From NCBI RefSeq assembly GCF_004005945.1, contig NZ_SACS01000001.1, forward strand, positions 186,001 through 250,000: 64,000 nucleotides of DNA, given 5' to 3'. The first letter of the stretch is position 1; each line of letters opens with the position of its first letter. The stretch is from Rheinheimera riviphila (GTDB taxonomy: Bacteria > Pseudomonadota > Gammaproteobacteria > Enterobacterales > Alteromonadaceae). Below the pieces are notes generated by a model. The model did no database searches. It was not told the DNA's origin and worked only from the letters and a program-made list of their open reading frames with translations. A program made the translations under genes and the position numbers. Shown here piece by piece: positions 9,421-17,700 of this stretch.

Positions 9421-10350
9421 TTAATTTGAAATACTGAAATAAGACCGCGCAGCGGCGGCATCCAGTTGAATTTGTTGCTGAAGTTCAGGCAAGGACGCAA
9501 ATTTGCGCTCGGCGCGGATTTTATGGCGCAAAATGACTTCGATTTGCTGGCCATATAAATCACCCTGAAAATCAAAAAAATGCGCTTCCAGTTGTTCTTT
9601 TTTACCTTGCAGCGTCGGTCTGGCGCCAATGTTGGCCACACCATGAAAATGCCCCTGCCCGGTGAATGCTTCGATGGCGTACACCCCGCGCACCGGCAAT
9701 TTATTGCGATATAACCACACGTTAGCGGTTGGAAAACCAAGTTGCCGTCCGACTTTTTCACCGTGGCGCACCCGCCCCATCAGTGAAAACGGCCGACCCA
9801 GCATCGCTTCGGCCAGTGCCAGCTCGTCGCGCTCCAGCGCTTGCCGGATCAAGGTGCTGGAAACCCGGACATCGTCTTGTTTTAAGCTGGCGGTGTTGGT
9901 CAGACCAAAACCATGTTGCTGTGCCGCTTGTTGTAACAAGGCAAAATTACCGCTGCGGTTTTTACCAAAACAAAAGTCATCACCAACAATCAAATGCTGC
10001 ACATTGAGTTTTTCCAGCAGCAAACCGGTAATAAACTGCTCCGGATCCTGCGCCGCAAATTCGCGGTTAAAACTGGCGCAAAGCAAGCGGTCCAGCCCCT
10101 GCACTTTTAACCAATGATACTTTTCGCGAAAACGCGTTAAGCGGGCTGGCGCTGCCGCCGGATTAAACAATTCCAGCGGTTGCGGCTCAAATACCATCAC
10201 CACTGCCGGTAATGATCTGGCTTTGGCAATTTGCTGCACCTGGCTGAGCACCGCCTGGTGCCCCAGATGCACACCGTCAAAATTACCGATGGTTAACACG
10301 CAACCCCGATGATTTGGCTTAATATTTTGCAGGCCGCGAATTAACTCCAT
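9421..10350 (-). CDS. ribF: bifunctional riboflavin kinase/FMN adenylyltransferase RibF
   Basis: A 309-residue two-domain enzyme making FMN and FAD from riboflavin. The N-terminal nucleotidyltransferase domain has the signature GNFDGVHLGHQ (~22-32) and VGDDFCFGKNRSG; the C-terminal flavokinase domain begins near residue 185 with GRVRHGEKVGRQLGFPTANV and includes the conserved PTLQGKKEQLEAHFFDF segment. Length is standard. It lies between murJ and ileS in the usual order. No strong Shine-Dalgarno is visible before the ATG. Confidence 0.97.
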   Translation of the reverse strand: MELIRGLQNIKPNHRGCVLTIGNFDGVHLGHQAVLSQVQQIAKARSLPAVVMVFEPQPLELFNPAAAPARLTRFREKYHWLKVQGLDRLLCASFNREFAAQDPEQFITGLLLEKLNVQHLIVGDDFCFGKNRSGNFALLQQAAQQHGFGLTNTASLKQDDVRVSSTLIRQALERDELALAEAMLGRPFSLMGRVRHGEKVGRQLGFPTANVWLYRNKLPVRGVYAIEAFTGQGHFHGVANIGARPTLQGKKEQLEAHFFDFQGDLYGQQIEVILRHKIRAERKFASLPELQQQIQLDAAAARSYFSISN

Positions 10351-10400
10351 GCCGCTATAACTACTCTGATTTGCTGTGTAAACGGCCGATTATAACTGCA

Positions 10401-11978
10401 TCAGCTTTTAGTTTCAGCAATTGTCTGCCGTTTCAGCTGGTTTATCCTGACGCCGAATAGCCAAAGCAACGCAAAATAGGCCGGCGCTGCGATCACCACC
10501 AATAAAGTGAGCTGTTTCGCTTTAGCCGAAAAAGCCATTTGTTGCCACTGACCAATCTCCGGCGAAGCCCACCACAGTACTGCAGCCATCAGACCTGCAG
10601 CCAGCACCGCTTTAGCTAGCAACCATAACGTCGCGGTTGCGCACTGATAAATATCGCGTTTGACTAAACCATGGTAAAGCAACCAGGCGTTTAATCCGCC
10701 CGACATCGCCGTCGCCAAAGCGAGGCCGACATAACTGATAAATGGCGCCAACATCAGGTTAAACACCATATTCGCCACCATCGCGATAATACCAATCCGT
10801 ACCGGTGTTTTAATGTCCTGCCGCGCATAAAAGGCCGGTGCCAGCACTTTAATCAGCATCAGCGGCACCAAACCTGAGGCATACGCCATCAAACTCAAAC
10901 TGCTTTGGCTGGCATCAAAAGCGGTAAATTTACCGTGCGCAAATACCGTTAATAAAATCGGTTCCGCCAGTACAATTAAACCCGCCATCGATGGCAAGCC
11001 GAGCAGACAAATAATGCTGATTGACCAGTCTAAAGTGCGTTTAAATTCCTGATGGTTGTCGGTGGCAAACTGCCGGGATAAGCTCGGTAAAATCACCGTG
11101 GCAATCGCAATACCAAACATGCCAAGCGGAAACTCCAATAATCGGTCTGAGTAATACAACCATGCGACGGAGCCGGTCATTAAAAATGACGCAATAATGG
11201 CATCCAGCAATAAGTTAATTTGACTCACCGATACCCCAAACAACGCCGGTAACATCAGTTTGCGGATACGGGTGACATGTTCATCTTGCCAGGCCCAGCG
11301 GGGTCTCACTAATAAACCGGCTTTGGCTAAAAACGGCAGTTGAAACAAAAACTGCAACAAACCACCTAAAAACACCCCCCAGGCTAATGCGGCAGAAGCG
11401 TCATCAAAATAAGGCGTCAGATAAATAGCGGCACCGATCATCGCAATATTCAAAAAGACCGGACTAAAAGCGGCCACCGCAAATTTATTGTAGGTATTGA
11501 GGATAGCGCCGGATAAAGCGACAAAAGTGATAAACCACAGATAAGGAAAGGTGATTTTTAACAGAAAACTGGCCTGCAGGTATTTTTCACCCGCAGGCTC
11601 GTCATTGAGATAAGCTTCAAACCAGCCCATGCCAAACAAGGCCATTAATACCGGCGAACCAATCATCCCCAGCAAAGTGACCCCGGTGACAATCAAACCC
11701 AGGGTGCCAGAGGCTTTAGCCATCAGTTCACGCACCGCATCGTCGCCGTGTTTAGCTTTGACTTCCGACAACACCGGCACAAAAGCCTGCGAAAAAGCGC
11801 CTTCAGCAAATAACCGACGCAGAAAATTAGGAATGCGGTTGACCATTAAAAACACGTCAGCCATGGCGCCAGCGCCCAATACGTTCGCGGTGACCACGTC
11901 CCGGACCAGCCCTAACACCCTGGAAATCAACGTCATGACACTGACAATCATGCCTGATTTGAATAACTTAGCGGACAC
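10401..11978 (-). CDS. murJ: lipid II flippase MurJ (MviN)
   Basis: A 525-residue polytopic inner-membrane protein of the MOP superfamily, with about 14 hydrophobic segments. The N-terminal signature SGMIVSVMTLISRVLGLVRD and NRIPNFLRRLFAEGAFSQAF are diagnostic of MurJ, which flips lipid II for peptidoglycan synthesis. It is divergent from rpsT, as in Pseudomonas and E. coli relatives. The intergenic space of about 170 bp holds the rpsT promoter and must also hold the murJ promoter. Confidence 0.97.
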   Translation of the reverse strand: MSAKLFKSGMIVSVMTLISRVLGLVRDVVTANVLGAGAMADVFLMVNRIPNFLRRLFAEGAFSQAFVPVLSEVKAKHGDDAVRELMAKASGTLGLIVTGVTLLGMIGSPVLMALFGMGWFEAYLNDEPAGEKYLQASFLLKITFPYLWFITFVALSGAILNTYNKFAVAAFSPVFLNIAMIGAAIYLTPYFDDASAALAWGVFLGGLLQFLFQLPFLAKAGLLVRPRWAWQDEHVTRIRKLMLPALFGVSVSQINLLLDAIIASFLMTGSVAWLYYSDRLLEFPLGMFGIAIATVILPSLSRQFATDNHQEFKRTLDWSISIICLLGLPSMAGLIVLAEPILLTVFAHGKFTAFDASQSSLSLMAYASGLVPLMLIKVLAPAFYARQDIKTPVRIGIIAMVANMVFNLMLAPFISYVGLALATAMSGGLNAWLLYHGLVKRDIYQCATATLWLLAKAVLAAGLMAAVLWWASPEIGQWQQMAFSAKAKQLTLLVVIAAPAYFALLWLFGVRINQLKRQTIAETKS

Positions 11979-12077
11979 GCCACACTCCTTCTGTCATAAT
12001 GGCGCTATTGTCACCTGAGACCTTCGGGAAAGCCAGCAGCAGCGGGATTTAATTCTGCTTTTCGCCGGTAAAATCAT

Positions 12078-12108
12078 TTGACAAGGGCCTACAAAATAGG
12101 CATATTAT
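12078..12108 (+). promoter_or_regulatory. strong sigma-70-type promoter of rpsT
   Basis: TTGACA (12078-12083) is followed by TATTAT (12103-12108) at 19 bp, or by the overlapping CATATT at 17 bp. A consensus -35 is expected for a ribosomal-protein gene. The leader to the TTG start codon is about 40 nt. Confidence 0.7.
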
Positions 12109-12151
12109 GCGGCCTTTAAAGAGTCCCGGTTTAGTTTTTAGGAGTGTTACC

Positions 12152-12424
12152 TTGGCTAACATTAAGTCTGCTAAGAAACGCGCTATTCAATCTGAAAAGC
12201 GTCGTCAGCAAAACGCAAGTCAGCGCTCAATGATGCGTACTTTCATCAAGAAAACCTACGCAGCAGTGTTAACTTCTGATGCAGTAGCTGCGCAAGAAGC
12301 GTTCAAGAAAATGGTTCCAGTGATTGACCGTATGGCAGACAAAGGTCTGATCCATAAGAACAAAGCTGCACGTCATAAGTCACGTTTAAATGCCCACGTT
12401 AAGGCATTGGTAACAGCCGCTTAA
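12152..12424 (+). CDS. rpsT: 30S ribosomal protein S20
   Basis: Ninety residues starting [20 protein letters not shown] and containing [14 protein letters not shown] and [16 protein letters not shown], unmistakably S20, a primary 16S rRNA-binding protein of the small subunit. The start is the TTG at 12152, preceded by GGAG at good spacing; an in-frame ATG at 12107 lies inside the -10 region, so it cannot be used. E. coli rpsT also starts at UUG, which is tied to its autoregulation, and the same rare start is conserved here. A terminator follows 17 bp after the stop. Confidence 0.98.
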   Translation: MANIKSAKKRAIQSEKRRQQNASQRSMMRTFIKKTYAAVLTSDAVAAQEAFKKMVPVIDRMADKGLIHKNKAARHKSRLNAHVKALVTAA

Positions 12425-12440
12425 TTGACACCAACAAAAG

Positions 12441-12462
12441 AACGCCGAAAGGCGTTTTTTTG
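12441..12462 (+). terminator. rho-independent terminator of rpsT
   Basis: AACGCC-GAAA-GGCGTT is a six-pair stem closed by a stable GAAA tetraloop and followed by a run of seven T. It lies directly downstream of rpsT. Confidence 0.9.
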
Positions 12463-12470
12463 TACCTGTT

Positions 12471-12530
12471 AAAAAGGGGTCAGAGCTCATTATTGATATC
12501 GATTAATAATGAGCTCTGGTCCCTTTTTTT
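12471..12530. repeat. 60-bp palindrome, terminator- or REP-like
   Basis: Arms of 24 bp starting AAAAAGGGGTCAGAGCTC and ending GAGCTCTGGTCCCTTTTT pair completely when two G-T wobbles are allowed, around a short AT-rich centre. Both flanks give T-runs, so it could terminate transcription from either side. It shares the AAAAAGGG...GAGCT core with palindromes at 20571 and 22204. It stands right after an already good rpsT terminator, which suggests a dispersed element. Confidence 0.6.
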
Positions 12531-12534
12531 ATAC

Positions 12535-12565
12535 CAAAAAAAATCCCACCAATTGGCAGGATTTG
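12535..12565 (-). terminator. terminator of the hlyU-like gene
   Basis: On the minus strand AAATCCTGCC-AATT-GGTGGGATTT forms a hairpin with two G-T pairs and is followed by eight T. It lies about 30 bp after the stop of the leftward regulator gene. Confidence 0.7.
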
Positions 12566-12593
12566 TTTTCATATTTTTAACGTCGTTCAGCTA

Positions 12594-12893
12594 TCACAGC
12601 TTCGGACAGTACAGATTGTGCATCAGGCCAATGACCGCTTCCGCTTCGCTGCTGTTCATACTGTAAAACACTGTTTGCGCTTCTTTTCGAGTTTTGACCA
12701 GCTTATTGCGCCGCAATAATGCCAAGTGCTGTGACAAAGCCGATTGACTCAACCCCAGTTTATCGTTCATTTCACCAACCGATAATTCGCCAGCGAGTAG
12801 ATGGCACAGGATTAACAACCGACGTTCATTCGATACAGCTTTCAGCAATTTTACTGCTTTAGCCGAGTTATTCACCATATCTTGTAAGTTCAT
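12594..12893 (-). CDS. hlyU: ArsR/SmtB-family winged-helix regulator, HlyU-like
   Basis: A 99-residue winged-helix protein. MNLQDMVNNSAKAVKLLKA, NERRLLILCHLL, GLSQSALSQHLALLRR and VKTRKEAQTVFY closely match, from memory, the Vibrio HlyU transcription factor that relieves silencing of toxin/hemolysin genes. It contains two cysteines in positions suited to redox sensing as known for HlyU (C in ILCHLL and C near the C-terminus). The start was set at the internal ATG by homology; eleven extra residues are possible from 12926. It has its own terminator and no co-directional neighbours, so its target is unknown. Confidence 0.8.
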   Translation of the reverse strand: MNLQDMVNNSAKAVKLLKAVSNERRLLILCHLLAGELSVGEMNDKLGLSQSALSQHLALLRRNKLVKTRKEAQTVFYSMNSSEAEAVIGLMHNLYCPKL

Positions 12894-13308
12894 TTCAGTT
12901 TCACCGTGCATGTCTAGACGTCTCATTATCTATCAGCTGCCTTGCTGTATACAATAGATTAAAGTGAAATAAGTAACTTTTTTACGTAAAAAGTGAACTG
13001 GTAAGACCATAATTATTACATATATTACATTTTTGATAACGAAATTCAATCTATACAACTCGCTTGAAATGAAGCTGGCCATGTTTATCGGCAAACTTTC
13101 GGCACATTATAACGCGCTAATTCAGCTAAATCATACCAACCTTTTGTTAACGTTTGTATCTGAATGCGTGAACATTAGGCTGTTCCTGCTAACGAGCTAA
13201 ATGAGGCAAATTCCGCAGTACAAAGGTTCGTTGCAGGATGCGATAGCCTGGCCCGCGTGCTACAGTGACTGCTGATTTTTCCAACCCCCAACATAATCGA
13301 ATTGAGCC
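12894..13308. other. 415-bp AT-rich intergenic region with a palindrome
   Basis: The region separates the leftward HlyU-like gene from the rightward M28 peptidase and must hold both promoters. The clearest structure is a near-palindrome at 12976-12994 (ACTTTTTTACGTAAAAAGT), about 85 bp before the regulator start, a candidate autoregulatory operator. No convincing promoter pair or RNA gene was recognised; a 43-codon rightward ORF near 13070 has no ribosome-binding site. Confidence 0.4.
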
Positions 13309-14634
13309 ATGACTAAATCAATGCTGACCCTAACTGCCGCTTTGTTATGCATGGCGACCTTGCCTGCGCCTGCCGACGAACAATTGGCCTATAAACTGAC
13401 TGAGGAATTAACGGTCGAAGTCGGGCCGCGTCTGGCCGGCAGCCCGGCAGATGCCAAAGCAGTTGCTTGGGCCACCCACAAGCTCCAGCAGCTGGGATAC
13501 GATAAAGTCTGGACTGAACAGTTCAGCACGCCATTCTGGCAACGCGGCAATGCCCGACTGGAAATTATCAGCCCATTCCCACAATCGCTGGTACTCACCG
13601 CATTAGGCGGTTCGGTTGGCACCGGTGCTGAGGGGATCTCAGCCAGCATCGTGATGTTTAACAGCCTGGAAGACTTAATGCTGGCGAAACCAGAACAGGT
13701 GACGGGAAAAATCGTTTTTATTAATAAAGCTATGACCAAAGACAAGATTGGCTCGCAATACGGCAAAGTCGTTGGCGCCCGCTCTAAAGGCGCCGTCGAA
13801 GCAGCCCGTTTAGGTGCAAAAGCGATTATCATTCGTTCGGTTGGCACCAGTAACAACCGTTTTGCCCACACCGGTAAAATGAGTTATGAAGAAGGCGTGC
13901 CGAAAATCCCGGCAGTCGCTATTTCCGTGCCGGACGCCATGCAGTTAAGTAAAATCATTAGCAAAGCGCCGGAAGCCAAATTACGACTGAATATGGAAAA
14001 CCATACTCAGGATGCCGTGAGTCACAATGTGATTGCAGAAATTACCGGTTCAGAACGTCCGGACGAGATTGTACTGATTAGTGCGCATTTGGATTCATGG
14101 GATCAAGGGACCGGCGCCTTAGATGACGGTGCAGGGGTTGGGCTTGTGATGGCAACCGGCGCGCTGATTAAAAAGTTGGGACAGCCGAAAAGAACCATCA
14201 GAGTTGTATTATTTGGCAACGAAGAAGGGGGTTTAGTCGGTGCCAGAGCTTATGCCGCAAAACACGCCGCCGAATTATCGAAGCATGTTGTCGCCACAGA
14301 ATCCGATTTTGGTGCTGGCCGAATTTGGCAATTTGACAGTAAATTTGGTCCACAATCTTTAAGTTTCGCCAAAGAAATTCAGCAGTTACTCAGTGGCCAC
14401 GGTATTTCACTTGGCAATAACAAAGCTTTTGGTGGCCCGGATGTATCGGTGATTGCAGCACTTGGCGTGCCGGTGGTATCGCTGGAACAAGATGGCACTG
14501 ACTATTTCGATTATCACCATACCCCGAATGATACTTTTGATAAAATCGACCCGGCCGCACTGGCGCAGAGTCAGCAGGCCTGGATGATCATGACCACCGC
14601 ACTGGCAAATTCAACCATTGATTTTCGAAAATAA
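13309..14634 (+). CDS. secreted M28-family zinc aminopeptidase with PA domain
   Basis: The 441-residue protein begins with a Sec signal peptide (cut near residue 22, after APA). A PA-like insert spans roughly 110-210, and the M28 catalytic domain follows. The two-zinc site is readable: HLDSWD (His, Asp), ALDDGAG (bridging Asp), GNEEGG (catalytic and binding Glu), ESDFGAG (Asp) and DYHHTPNDT (His). Family members are exported aminopeptidases or carboxypeptidases releasing amino acids from peptides. It stands alone between a divergent regulator and a convergent membrane-protein gene. The exact substrate cannot be read from sequence. Confidence 0.9.
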   Translation: MTKSMLTLTAALLCMATLPAPADEQLAYKLTEELTVEVGPRLAGSPADAKAVAWATHKLQQLGYDKVWTEQFSTPFWQRGNARLEIISPFPQSLVLTALGGSVGTGAEGISASIVMFNSLEDLMLAKPEQVTGKIVFINKAMTKDKIGSQYGKVVGARSKGAVEAARLGAKAIIIRSVGTSNNRFAHTGKMSYEEGVPKIPAVAISVPDAMQLSKIISKAPEAKLRLNMENHTQDAVSHNVIAEITGSERPDEIVLISAHLDSWDQGTGALDDGAGVGLVMATGALIKKLGQPKRTIRVVLFGNEEGGLVGARAYAAKHAAELSKHVVATESDFGAGRIWQFDSKFGPQSLSFAKEIQQLLSGHGISLGNNKAFGGPDVSVIAALGVPVVSLEQDGTDYFDYHHTPNDTFDKIDPAALAQSQQAWMIMTTALANSTIDFRK

Positions 14635-14648
14635 TTTCGAGGCCATGA

Positions 14649-14674
14649 GCTGCATTGTTCGCAGGCAATGCAGC
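14649..14674. terminator. weak hairpin between convergent genes
   Basis: GCTGCATTG and CAATGCAGC form a 9-bp stem with an 8-nt loop 15 bp after the M28 peptidase stop. No T-run follows, so termination would be inefficient or factor-dependent. Confidence 0.35.
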
Positions 14675-14710
14675 CCTGATCGAAAATATTCTAAAGTAAT
14701 AGGTCAAACG

Positions 14711-15097
14711 TCAGATCGAAGCTCTGTTTTTATCGGGAGCCTGATGTTTACGCTGACTGTTTCGCATCAACCAGATTTGCAGTCCAACCACAATAAGCAC
14801 CAACGCTGACGGGTACAGATATTTATTGCTACTCAGTTGCCACAACAACAACCCGCCCGTGGCGTATACAAAAGGTTGCAGTTCATATAGCCAGAACGGC
14901 AATGAGCCGCTGCGCGATGTGCTGTGTTTTAAATCGCCTCGCCGGTGGTCCGAGCGCAAGATCCAGACTAAAGCACCGGCAACGATCAGGATTAACCCCG
15001 ATACAACGGCCACTAAATGACCCAACAACGACATCGCGACTGCGCCGGTGCCGATATAGACGTAAGGTAGTACTTCATACACGCGGTTGGGCAACAT
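14711..15097 (-). CDS. small polytopic membrane protein of unknown function
   Basis: A 128-residue protein with two pairs of hydrophobic segments (residues ~10-47 and ~72-107), each pair opening with a YE-hydrophobic-P motif (RVYEVLPYVYIGTG and WLYELQPFVYATGG). This indicates an internal duplication of a two-helix hairpin. The C-terminus is short and basic. The start at 15097 is chosen because GGAG stands 7 nt upstream; ATGs at 15109 and 15136 lack a site. I do not recognise the family. It is convergent with the M28 peptidase and divergent from smrA. Confidence 0.7.
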   Translation of the reverse strand: MLPNRVYEVLPYVYIGTGAVAMSLLGHLVAVVSGLILIVAGALVWILRSDHRRGDLKHSTSRSGSLPFWLYELQPFVYATGGLLLWQLSSNKYLYPSALVLIVVGLQIWLMRNSQRKHQAPDKNRASI

Positions 15098-15232
15098 TTT
15101 GAACTCCATGTTGGGCAGAACTGCACCGTTTTCCAATTGTAGTGTGAAACTGCCATCCTGTCGTTTTTACACCAATGGTCTGCATCCGCTGCATGCGACA
15201 AACCATACAAGCCAATTACGCCATGCTGTATT

Positions 15233-15260
15233 TTGTTTGTCGACCCGCTCCCGCTATAAT
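15233..15260 (+). promoter_or_regulatory. sigma-70 promoter of smrA
   Basis: TTGTTT (15233-15238) and consensus TATAAT (15255-15260) are separated by 16 bp and lie about 30 bp before the start codon. Confidence 0.65.
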
Positions 15261-15289
15261 CCACGCTCAAGTGGATCTGGGGACAAATA

Positions 15290-15868
15290 ATGGCTGAAGA
15301 CGACTTTACGCTCTTTCTGCAAGAAATGGCAGATGTTAAACGGTTGAAAACCGACGTTTTAACCGATGAGAACGGTGAACACCAGCCAACACTGGCGCAA
15401 CTGGCCCGTCGTAAAGCAGCTGAGCTCGAACCTGAGTACGATGCCAACTATCTGCGGCTGGAATATGTTGATTTAGTGGCGCCGGATGAAGTGCTGGCCT
15501 ACAAAAAAGATGGCGTGCAAGAAGGCGTGTATAAAAATCTACGGCTGGGTAAATATCAAATCGACGCGACTTTGATGTTGTTAGGAAAAAACCTGACCGA
15601 CGCGCGCCGCGCCTTGTTTGAATTTGTGGCAGATTGCCATCAGCGTGGGATCCGAACGCTGTTAGTCCACCATGGCATGGGCCGCGACAGTAAACCGCAA
15701 CCGGCGATTTTGAAAAGTTACACTTATCAATGGCTGAAACAAATTCCAGCGGTGCTGGCCTGTCATACAGCACAGAAAACTCACGGCAGTTATGCCGCCA
15801 CTTATGTGTTATTGCAGAAAAATACTGAACAAAAACGTGAAAACCGGGACCGGCATCAGAAAAGTTAA
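15290..15868 (+). CDS. smrA: Smr-domain DNA endonuclease SmrA (YdaL-like)
   Basis: A 192-residue protein: an N-terminal region with FLQEMADVKRLK typical of SmrA, then a C-terminal Smr (MutS2 C-terminal) domain with KYQIDATLMLLGKNLTDAR, the LLVHHGMGRD motif (usual form HGxG) and the closing GSYAATYVLLQK block. Smr domains nick or cleave branched DNA or RNA; YdaL of E. coli has DNA nicking activity. Length agrees with the family. It has its own promoter and a strong terminator, so it is monocistronic. Confidence 0.88.
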   Translation: MAEDDFTLFLQEMADVKRLKTDVLTDENGEHQPTLAQLARRKAAELEPEYDANYLRLEYVDLVAPDEVLAYKKDGVQEGVYKNLRLGKYQIDATLMLLGKNLTDARRALFEFVADCHQRGIRTLLVHHGMGRDSKPQPAILKSYTYQWLKQIPAVLACHTAQKTHGSYAATYVLLQKNTEQKRENRDRHQKS

Positions 15869-15910
15869 CGATCGGTCATTGCAAGGTATATCGATCGCGT
15901 AAGACAGATA

Positions 15911-15940
15911 TAAAAATACCCTCAACAGAGGGTATTTTTA
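15911..15940. terminator. bidirectional terminator, smrA and 36-residue small gene
   Basis: AAAAATACCCTC-AACA-GAGGGTATTTTT is a 12-bp perfect stem with A/T tracts on both sides, able to stop transcripts from smrA and from the leftward small gene. Confidence 0.88.
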
Positions 15941-15996
15941 TCAGCTGCTATCCATAGCAATTGCAACAGCATCTCGATGCTATTGTCAGGTCTGTA

Positions 15997-16107
15997 TTAA
16001 AACAAACAACAGGCCTCGGCTGTGGTTAAAACTGCCGATAACGCCATCAAAATCACCACGACAGCGATTGCGGTAAAGCCAAAACCACGACTGGACGCTT
16101 TACTCAT
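15997..16107 (-). CDS. 36-residue small membrane protein of unknown function
   Basis: A short ORF starting MSKASSRGFGF, with one hydrophobic segment of about 20 residues (TAIAVVVILMALSAVL) and ending TTAEACCLF with vicinal cysteines. Support for a real gene is unusually good for its size: GAGG stands 7 nt before the ATG, a -35/-10 pair with 17-bp spacing lies about 50-75 bp upstream, and a strong hairpin terminator follows about 60 bp downstream. It is probably a single-pass inner-membrane protein, basic end inside, Cys pair in the periplasm. No family recognised. Confidence 0.6.
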   Translation of the reverse strand: MSKASSRGFGFTAIAVVVILMALSAVLTTAEACCLF

Positions 16108-16152
16108 AAACCAACCTCAGATTATTTTTGTTATTTTGTGTCCGTAATCGCG

Positions 16153-16181
16153 CTCATAGAGCAGCCGCTACAGTACGTCAA
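16153..16181 (-). promoter_or_regulatory. promoter of the 36-residue small gene
   Basis: On the minus strand TTGACG (16181-16176) and TATGAG (16158-16153) are 17 bp apart. A second pair, TTGTAT and TACACT, also at 17 bp, lies just upstream. Confidence 0.5.
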
Positions 16182-16262
16182 GCAGTGTAGTCAGTTTTGA
16201 CAGTGGATACAACATACAAACTGAAGCTAAGTACTTATCATTGCATATATTTTCGGCAGTAT

Positions 16263-16841
16263 TTATTTTTTAACGGCAAAATACGCAATCCTGGAATGCA
16301 CAAAATTTGCGGCTAGCGCAGCTGTCGGATAATCGCTGGGCATTTCCTCTTCCTGCTGCTCAGTCTGAGTGATCACAAAACCGGCTTGTTGGTAAGTTTT
16401 TAATGCGCTGGGGTGATCTTCGCTACAGGTATGGACCCAGACTCTGCTCGCTTGCCATTGCTGTGCCAGAGCGATGGCGGCTTGCGCTAATCGTGCACCA
16501 AGACCACGGCCAATAAAGGCCGGTAACAAACCAAAAAACTTCAGTTCGACACTGTCCTCTTCATGTTGGCGCAGCTCGACAAAACCAGCCGGCGTTCCTT
16601 GCTGATACAACACCCAGGTGCGAACGTTACCAGCAGTTAGATACTCCAGCCACTGCTGATAGGTCCAGCTGAGGCGGCTGAACCAATGCCAGTGTGTGCC
16701 AACGGCGCAAAATAAAAACTGACTGAGATCGGGACTCGCAATTTCCGCTTCAACCAGCGCGACGCCCTCTGGCCATTCCGGCAATACTACTGCAGTACCC
16801 TGATAATCCAGATACCAGGTGGTGACGTTTACAAATGCCAT
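16263..16841 (-). CDS. GNAT-family N-acetyltransferase
   Basis: A 192-residue single-domain GNAT enzyme. The acetyl-CoA binding motif A is readable as LKFFGLLPAFIGRGLGARLAQAAI (R/Q-x-x-G-x-G/A core FIGRGLG), followed by WVHTCSEDHPSALKTYQQAGF, the typical motif B. It transfers an acyl group from acyl-CoA to an amine; the acceptor is unknown. The nearest gene upstream, the crotonase, ends 95 bp away in the same direction, so co-transcription is possible. Related proteins are often just called GNAT acetyltransferase. Confidence 0.82.
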   Translation of the reverse strand: MAFVNVTTWYLDYQGTAVVLPEWPEGVALVEAEIASPDLSQFLFCAVGTHWHWFSRLSWTYQQWLEYLTAGNVRTWVLYQQGTPAGFVELRQHEEDSVELKFFGLLPAFIGRGLGARLAQAAIALAQQWQASRVWVHTCSEDHPSALKTYQQAGFVITQTEQQEEEMPSDYPTAALAANFVHSRIAYFAVKK

Positions 16842-16935
16842 AATGCTTTGATCTTCCTTAAAATTTCAATTACCGCGAACACCGTGATGCGCTGAGCAAA
16901 CCCATGCGACACTTTACCGGTTACAAAACCCAACG

Positions 16936-17700
16936 TTAATCTTTGCGTTTAATTTGTGCCAGTCTGGCAGCTATATGCTGTTGCGCCGCATCTTGCTGCA
17001 AGCTCTGGAATTGTTGCCGAAATTCAAAAGCGACTGCGTCGTCCTGACGATAACAACTGCGTAGCGCCAGCATTGAAAGTTTGGTTTGACGCACTAACTC
17101 AGTTGGCAAACCTGCCAGTCCAGCGGTTAGCTGTTTCGCCCGGGTCAGCAATTGCTCTTCCGGCCATAACTCTTTCACAAAACCAGCTGCCAGCGCTTGT
17201 TGCGCCGATAAACGTTCGCCACAGAAAATCATCGCGGCGGCCTGCTGCCAACCGACCAATTGCGGCAGTAACCAGCTATGACCACCACCCGGATGAATGG
17301 CGAGCTGGAAAAACCTGCTTTCAAACCAGGCTTGCTCACTGGCCAGCCGAATATCACAGGCCATCGCCAGATTCATCCCGGCACCGAGTGCCGGACCGTT
17401 CAACAAGGCGATAGTCAGCAGCGGACTATGGGCGACTGAGGTAAAAGCCGAATAAATTTGTTGTAGCTCTTCGCCATCGCCCAGCGCCGCTTGCTGCAGT
17501 GACGCTAAATCGGCGCCGGAGCAAAAAGAGTCATCACGGCCGGTGACCGCCAGCGCTTTAATATGTGGGTCGTGCGGTAATTGTTGCACCGCCTCGGCAA
17601 TCGCCAGGGCGCTATGTGGGGTTAACAGGTTTCTTTTTTCGGCACTATTGAGCGTCAGTACGGCTAAATGGCCGTGTTTTTCTAGTTGAAATGCTGACAT
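16936..17700 (-). CDS. crotonase-fold protein lacking both hydratase glutamates
   Basis: A 254-residue enoyl-CoA hydratase/isomerase-family protein. The CoA and oxyanion-hole segments are good: SGADLASL and LNGPALGAGMNLAMACDIRLA. Aligned by eye to rat mitochondrial hydratase, however, the two catalytic glutamates (E144 and E164) fall on Phe130 and Ala156 here, and the usual PGAGG loop reads PGGGH. It is thus unlikely to be a hydratase; crotonase-fold isomerase, hydrolase or decarboxylase chemistry remains possible. Its start overlaps the stop of the upstream dehydrogenase as TAATG, so the two form a coupled pair. Confidence 0.8.
   Translation of the reverse strand: MSAFQLEKHGHLAVLTLNSAEKRNLLTPHSALAIAEAVQQLPHDPHIKALAVTGRDDSFCSGADLASLQQAALGDGEELQQIYSAFTSVAHSPLLTIALLNGPALGAGMNLAMACDIRLASEQAWFESRFFQLAIHPGGGHSWLLPQLVGWQQAAAMIFCGERLSAQQALAAGFVKELWPEEQLLTRAKQLTAGLAGLPTELVRQTKLSMLALRSCYRQDDAVAFEFRQQFQSLQQDAAQQHIAARLAQIKRKD

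Noticed and set aside
12107-12151. ATG-initiated N-terminal extension of S20
   Set aside because: The ATG lies inside the -10 box, and homology and the GGAG site place the start at TTG 12152.
13070-13201. 43-codon ORF before the M28 peptidase
   Set aside because: No ribosome-binding site, no terminator and no coding features.
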